Shown here: in pieces, positions 43,196 to 43,917 of the stretch
How the letters are laid out: every line of letters starts with the position of its first letter
Position numbering within the stretch: the first letter of the stretch is position 1
Origin: Pseudoxanthomonas composti
GTDB taxonomy: Bacteria > Pseudomonadota > Gammaproteobacteria > Xanthomonadales > Xanthomonadaceae
Direction: 5' to 3'
Length of the DNA: 43,917 bases
Assembly (NCBI RefSeq): GCF_004122095.1
Contig: NZ_SAWZ01000015.1
Location: 1 to 43,917 of the forward strand
Notes under the pieces: model-generated
Told to the model about the DNA's origin: nothing
The model's input: only the letters and a program-made list of their open reading frames with translations
The model's database searches: none
Position numbers and translations under genes: made by a program

Positions 43196-43780
43196 ATGAA
43201 GAAGACCCTGTTGGTCCTGTCGCTCCTGGCAGGCATGCCGTTCGCCGCTTCCGCCGCCGATGGCATTTCCTACAACTACGTCGAAGGCGGCTACGCCACC
43301 ACCCGCCTGGACAACGGCCCGGATGCGGATGGCTGGGGCTTGAACGGCTCGGTCGCCATCGCGCCGAACTTCCACATCTTCGGCGGCTACACCGCGCAGG
43401 ACTACGACCAGTCCGACTACAGCTACGACCAGTGGCGCATTGGCTTTGGCTACAACCGCGAGATCAGCCGCAACATCGATCTGGTCGGCCGTGCGGCCTT
43501 CGAGCGCCTGAGCGAAGACGACTATCGCGTGGCCGGCATCCGCTATCGCGGCGCCGACTTCGACGGGTACAGCGCCGAGGTCGGCATCCGCGGTTCGATC
43601 CTGCCGCAGCTGGAAGGCTATGCCTTCGCCGGTTGGGAAGACGGCTCGGATTACGACGGCGACTTCTACGGCCGCCTGGGCGCGCAGTACAAGTTCACTT
43701 CCAACTGGGGCATCAACGCCGACGTGAAGTTCGCCGACAACGACGCGCAGTGGTTCGTCGGTCCGCGCTTCACCTGGTAA
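43196..43780 (+). CDS. Ax21-family outer-membrane barrel protein
   Basis: A 194-residue small barrel. GAAGGT lies 6-7 bases before the ATG at 43196, and the signal peptide MKKTLLVLSLLAGMPFAASAA is clear. The mature part is made of short alternating strands rich in Tyr, Asp and Gly (ISYNYVEGGY, FHIFGGYTAQDYDQSDY, WRIGFGYNREI, YAFAGWEDG) and ends in the aromatic GPRFTW required for barrel assembly. The N-terminus ISYNYVEGGY is characteristic of the Xanthomonas/Stenotrophomonas Ax21 family, found in the outer membrane and its vesicles. Early claims that Ax21 is a quorum signal or the XA21 ligand were withdrawn, so no signalling role is assigned. A single-gene transcript ending at the terminator downstream. 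Confidence 0.85.
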   Translation: MKKTLLVLSLLAGMPFAASAADGISYNYVEGGYATTRLDNGPDADGWGLNGSVAIAPNFHIFGGYTAQDYDQSDYSYDQWRIGFGYNREISRNIDLVGRAAFERLSEDDYRVAGIRYRGADFDGYSAEVGIRGSILPQLEGYAFAGWEDGSDYDGDFYGRLGAQYKFTSNWGINADVKFADNDAQWFVGPRFTW

Positions 43781-43823
43781 ATCCCGACACGTCCGCGCAT
43801 CGCGGCGTGCGATTCAACAAACA

Positions 43824-43848
43824 GCCCCGCATCGCTGCGGGGCTTTTT
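43824..43848 (+). terminator. Rho-independent terminator of the Ax21-family gene
   Basis: Arms GCCCCGC (43824-43830) and GCGGGGC (43837-43843) with a 6-base loop are followed by five T. It lies about 45 bases past the stop and is the cleanest intrinsic terminator in the window. Confidence 0.9.
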
Positions 43849-43917
43849 GTTGGGCGCTTCTCCGGCGCGCGGTGCTGTGCCTGTCGCGTGTCTGTGGATG
43901 GCATCACGCGATCTTGG

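Noticed and set aside
1..43917. tRNA, rRNA or riboswitch genes
   Set aside because: No cloverleaf, rRNA core or known riboswitch core was recognised by reading; a covariance search would be needed to exclude small RNAs.

Overview
The window is very GC-rich and reads as the chromosome of a Xanthomonadaceae bacterium of the Xanthomonas / Stenotrophomonas / Pseudoxanthomonas type; the genus cannot be fixed by eye. The reasons are a split oleABCD cluster whose OleA closely resembles the structurally studied Xanthomonas campestris enzyme, an Ax21-family outer-membrane protein, a large TonB-dependent receptor, and REP-like palindromes between genes. No tRNA, rRNA, insertion sequence, prophage or CRISPR array was seen.

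Region by region: (1) 137-6527 holds the long-chain olefin / beta-lactone pathway on the minus strand, oleA, oleB, oleC and oleD, interrupted by two plus-strand genes (a UPF0149/SEC-C zinc protein and a YkgJ-type cysteine-cluster protein). (2) 6660-11500 holds a DUF4156 lipoprotein, a two-lobed M16 protease, a small secreted protein with three internal repeats behind a sigma-54-like promoter, and trmL. (3) 11501-12050 has no gene I can support; it looks richer in AT than its surroundings by eye and ends in a cluster of palindromes and a terminator. (4) 12051-25483 holds an MHS-type MFS transporter and then two divergent gene sets that look like one cell-wall peptide scavenging system. The minus-strand set is TonB receptor, serine beta-lactamase-like hydrolase, AmiD-like amidase and D-Ala-D-Ala dipeptidase. 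The plus-strand set is NlpC/P60 peptidase, L-Ala-D/L-Glu epimerase, RpiR regulator, L,D-transpeptidase-like protein and APC permease. (5) 25602-42362 is a three-gene minus-strand operon for a large surface assembly: a 702-residue DUF11 protein, a 3659-residue protein carrying 31 Ig/cadherin-like repeats with an OmpA-like tail, and a 1220-residue outer-membrane barrel. (6) 42676-43780 holds an XRE regulator divergent from that operon, and an Ax21-family barrel followed by a clear terminator.

How the genes fit together: OleA condenses two acyl-CoAs, OleD reduces the beta-keto acid, OleC makes a beta-lactone and OleB decarboxylates it to an alkene. In region 4, predicted wall hydrolases release peptides, the receptor would bring them across the outer membrane, NlpC/P60 and the epimerase would convert murein peptides to L-Ala and L-Glu-containing products, and the permease would import amino acids under RpiR control; this is inference from families and gene order. 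Region 5 is the best candidate for an undescribed system: a giant disulfide-stapled repeat protein translationally coupled to its own barrel, with a small divergent regulator whose putative operator overlaps its own promoter.
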